From NCBI RefSeq assembly GCF_011067745.1, contig NZ_JAAMPJ010000002.1, positions 1 through 64,000 on the forward strand: a stretch of DNA of 64,000 nucleotides, in the 5' to 3' direction. Under the pieces are notes generated by a model that saw only the letters and a list, made by a program, of their open reading frames with translations, had not been told where the DNA came from and did not search any database. Source of the DNA: Lentzea alba (GTDB lineage Bacteria > Actinomycetota > Actinomycetes > Mycobacteriales > Pseudonocardiaceae). Made by a program: the position numbers and the translations under genes. Below are positions 62,457 through 64,000 of this stretch, one piece after another. Numbering within the stretch: position 1 is the stretch's first letter; every line of letters starts with the position of its first letter.

Positions 62457-64000
62457 TCAGCCGCGCTGCTTCAACCGCGAGCGCTCGCGGCCGCGCAGGT
62501 TGGCGTCGAGGGTCACCTTGCGGACGCGGATGACCTCCGGGGCGACCTCTACGCACTCGTCGGAGGCGCAGAACTCCAGGGCCTCCTCCAGCGAGAGCTT
62601 GCGGGGGCGGGCCAGGGTCTCCATCACGTCGGCCGTGGAGGAGCGCATGTTCGTGAGCTTCTTCTCGCGGGTGATGTTGACGTCGAGGTCCTCGGCGCGC
62701 GGGTTCTCGCCCACCACCATGCCCTCGTAGGCGTCGGCGCCCGGCTCCACGAAGAACGTGCCGCGGTCGGCCAGCTGGATCATCGCGTAGGCGGTGATGG
62801 AGCCGGTGCGGTCGGCGACCAGGGAACCGTTGTGGCGGGTGCGGATCTCGCCCGCCCAGGGGCCGTAGCCCTCGGAGACGGCGTTCGCGATGCCGGTGCC
62901 GCGGGTTTCCGTGAGGAACTCGGTGCGGAAGCCGATGAGGCCGCGCGACGGGACCACGTAGTCGAGCTTGATGCGGCCGGTGCCGTGGCCCGACATGTTC
63001 TCCATGCGGCCCTTGCGGTTGGCCAGCAGCTGCGTGACGGCGCCGAGGTGCTCCTCGGGGCAGTCGACGGACAGGCGCTCGAACGGCTCGTGGATCTTGC
63101 CGTCGACCGTGTGCGTGACGACCTGGGGCTTGCCCACGGTCAGCTCGAAGCCTTCGCGGCGCATCTGCTCGACCAGGATGGCCAGCGCCAGCTCGCCGCG
63201 GCCCTGCACCTCCCAGGTGTCCGGGCGCTCGGTCGGCAGGACCTTCACCGACACGTTGCCGACGAGCTCGGCGTCGAGGCGGGCCTTGAGCACGCGGGCG
63301 GTGAGCTTGGTGCCGCCGTTGCGACCGGCCAGGGGCGAGGTGTTCACACCGACGGTCATCGAGATGGCCGGCTGGTCGACCGTGATCCGGGGCAGCGCCT
63401 CGGGGGCCTCGGCGTCGGCCAGCGTGTCACCGATGGTGATGTCCGCGATGCCGGCGATGGCGACCAGGTCGCCCGCCCGCGCGAACTCGGCGGGGACGCG
63501 GTCCAGCGCCTCGGTGATGAGGAGCTCGGTGATGCGGACCTTGACGGGCTCGCCGTCCTCACGGCACCACGCCACGGTCTCGCCCTTGCGCATCGTGCCC
63601 TGGTGGATGCGGCACAGCGCGATACGACCGAGGAACGTCGAGGCGTCGAGGTTCGTGACGAGCGCCTGCAGCGGGCCGTCGACGTCGACGTGAGGAGCCG
63701 GGATGTGGTCGAGCAGCACCTGGAACAGCGTGTCCAGGTTCTCCTCGTCCGGCAGGCCGCCGTCCTCGGGCTGGGTCAGCGACGCACGACCGGCGCGCGC
63801 GGAGGCGTAGACGACCGGCAGGTCCAGCACGGACTCGTCGGCGCCGACCTCGGTGGCCAGGTCGAGCAGCAGGTCGTGGGCCTCGTCGACGACCTCGGAG
63901 ATCCGGGCGTCGGGGCGGTCGACCTTGTTGACCAGCAGGATCACCGGCAGACCGGCGGCCAGCGTCTTGCGCAGCACGAACCGGGTCTGGGGCAGCGGGC
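62457..64000 (-). CDS. typA: Ribosome-associated GTPase TypA/BipA, 5' end outside the window
   Basis: The last 514 codons of TypA; the frame is open at the right edge and begins PLPQTRFVLRKTLA inside the G domain. NKVDRPDAR is the G4 motif. Domain II follows (PHVDVDGPLQALVTNLDAST), then the EF-G-like III/V domains with GRGELALAILVEQMRREGFEL and PSRGLIGFRTEFLTETRGTG. The C-terminus LRKVTLDANLRGRERSR-type ending is normal. A translation factor in stress and ribosome assembly. The upstream part with G1 to G3 motifs is not in the window. Confidence 0.95.
   Translation of the reverse strand, partial: PLPQTRFVLRKTLAAGLPVILLVNKVDRPDARISEVVDEAHDLLLDLATEVGADESVLDLPVVYASARAGRASLTQPEDGGLPDEENLDTLFQVLLDHIPAPHVDVDGPLQALVTNLDASTFLGRIALCRIHQGTMRKGETVAWCREDGEPVKVRITELLITEALDRVPAEFARAGDLVAIAGIADITIGDTLADAEAPEALPRITVDQPAISMTVGVNTSPLAGRNGGTKLTARVLKARLDAELVGNVSVKVLPTERPDTWEVQGRGELALAILVEQMRREGFELTVGKPQVVTHTVDGKIHEPFERLSVDCPEEHLGAVTQLLANRKGRMENMSGHGTGRIKLDYVVPSRGLIGFRTEFLTETRGTGIANAVSEGYGPWAGEIRTRHNGSLVADRTGSITAYAMIQLADRGTFFVEPGADAYEGMVVGENPRAEDLDVNITREKKLTNMRSSTADVMETLARPRKLSLEEALEFCASDECVEVAPEVIRVRKVTLDANLRGRERSRLKQRG

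Noticed and set aside
1..64000. tRNA, rRNA, CRISPR arrays, riboswitches, replication origins
   Set aside because: No cloverleaf-like, rRNA-like, or regularly spaced repeat sequence was noticed on reading, and no known riboswitch core was recognised; dedicated covariance searches were not possible.

Overview
The window is high-GC actinomycete DNA: GTG starts are frequent, genes are densely packed with 4-nt ATGA/GTGA overlaps, and there is mycothiol biosynthesis (mshB) and twin-arginine export (tatB). Gene content and order follow the Mycobacterium tuberculosis Rv1165-Rv1238 neighbourhood: typA-lpqW, mshB, fdxC-dapC, dapD, dapE, LOG proteins, gpgS, tag, a DUF3117 gene, glgA/glgC, O-methyltransferase, sigE-rseA-htrA-tatB, mrp, DUF1003, an MgtE-like protein, a stress protein and lpqY-sugABC. 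The absence of mycobacterial cell-wall genes and the many long intergenic palindromes suggest Pseudonocardiaceae (a Lentzea/Saccharothrix/Actinosynnema-like genus). This placement is inference; no database was searched.

Layout. 1-80 is the start of an IS630-type transposase running off the left edge. 124-6224 holds an SDR dehydrogenase, the trehalose importer lpqY-sugABC and a general-stress-like membrane protein. 6314-8283 holds three orphan proteins, possibly immunity-like. 8364-11434 pairs an acyl-CoA dehydrogenase with a malyl-CoA-lyase-like enzyme around two small genes and a short inverted-repeat element. 11545-14465 is a co-oriented run: a small protein, an APH(6)/hydroxyurea-type kinase, an MgtE-like CBS protein and a DUF1003 protein. 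14472-20965 holds MarR-NUDIX, Mrp, TatB, and the envelope-stress module HtrA / anti-sigma / SigE, with a recognisable SigE-type promoter in front of sigE. 21070-25758 holds a large secreted repeat protein and divergent glgC/glgA.

25832-34486 holds a lipoprotein, an MFS/LysR pair, a secreted dipeptidase, a leucyl aminopeptidase, a DUF3117 protein and a PaaX/enoyl-CoA hydratase pair. 34787-37007 is a minus-strand operon, in transcription order PadR, HAAS membrane protein, DivIVA-like protein, SRPBCC, DNA-3-methyladenine glycosylase. Divergent from it, 37218-41618 is cydA-cydB-cydD-cydC. The four Cyd proteins are all much shorter than usual yet keep their main signature residues, and three copies of a 15-bp GTAG/CTAC palindrome lie beside the padR and cydA start codons. 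This is the most unusual locus in the window.

41550-49570 holds gpgS with a shrunken dihydropteroate-synthase-like partner, a secreted S15-type hydrolase, a winged-helix protein, two LOG proteins, dapE, a lipoprotein and dapD. 49665-54090 holds an AlbA_2 (Schlafen-like) protein, dapC, ferredoxin, a GNAT enzyme, a membrane protein and mshB. 54168-60125 is a five-gene oligopeptide ABC importer, followed by lpqW and a 3' portion of typA that runs off the right edge.

Functionally, much of the window serves envelope and reserve-carbon metabolism: trehalose recycling (LpqY-SugABC), glycogen/maltose-1-phosphate (GlgC/GlgA), methylglucose lipopolysaccharide priming (GpgS), mannoglycan control (LpqW), lysine/meso-DAP synthesis (DapC/D/E), and SigE-HtrA surveillance. 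No rRNA, tRNA, CRISPR array or biosynthetic gene cluster was recognised.
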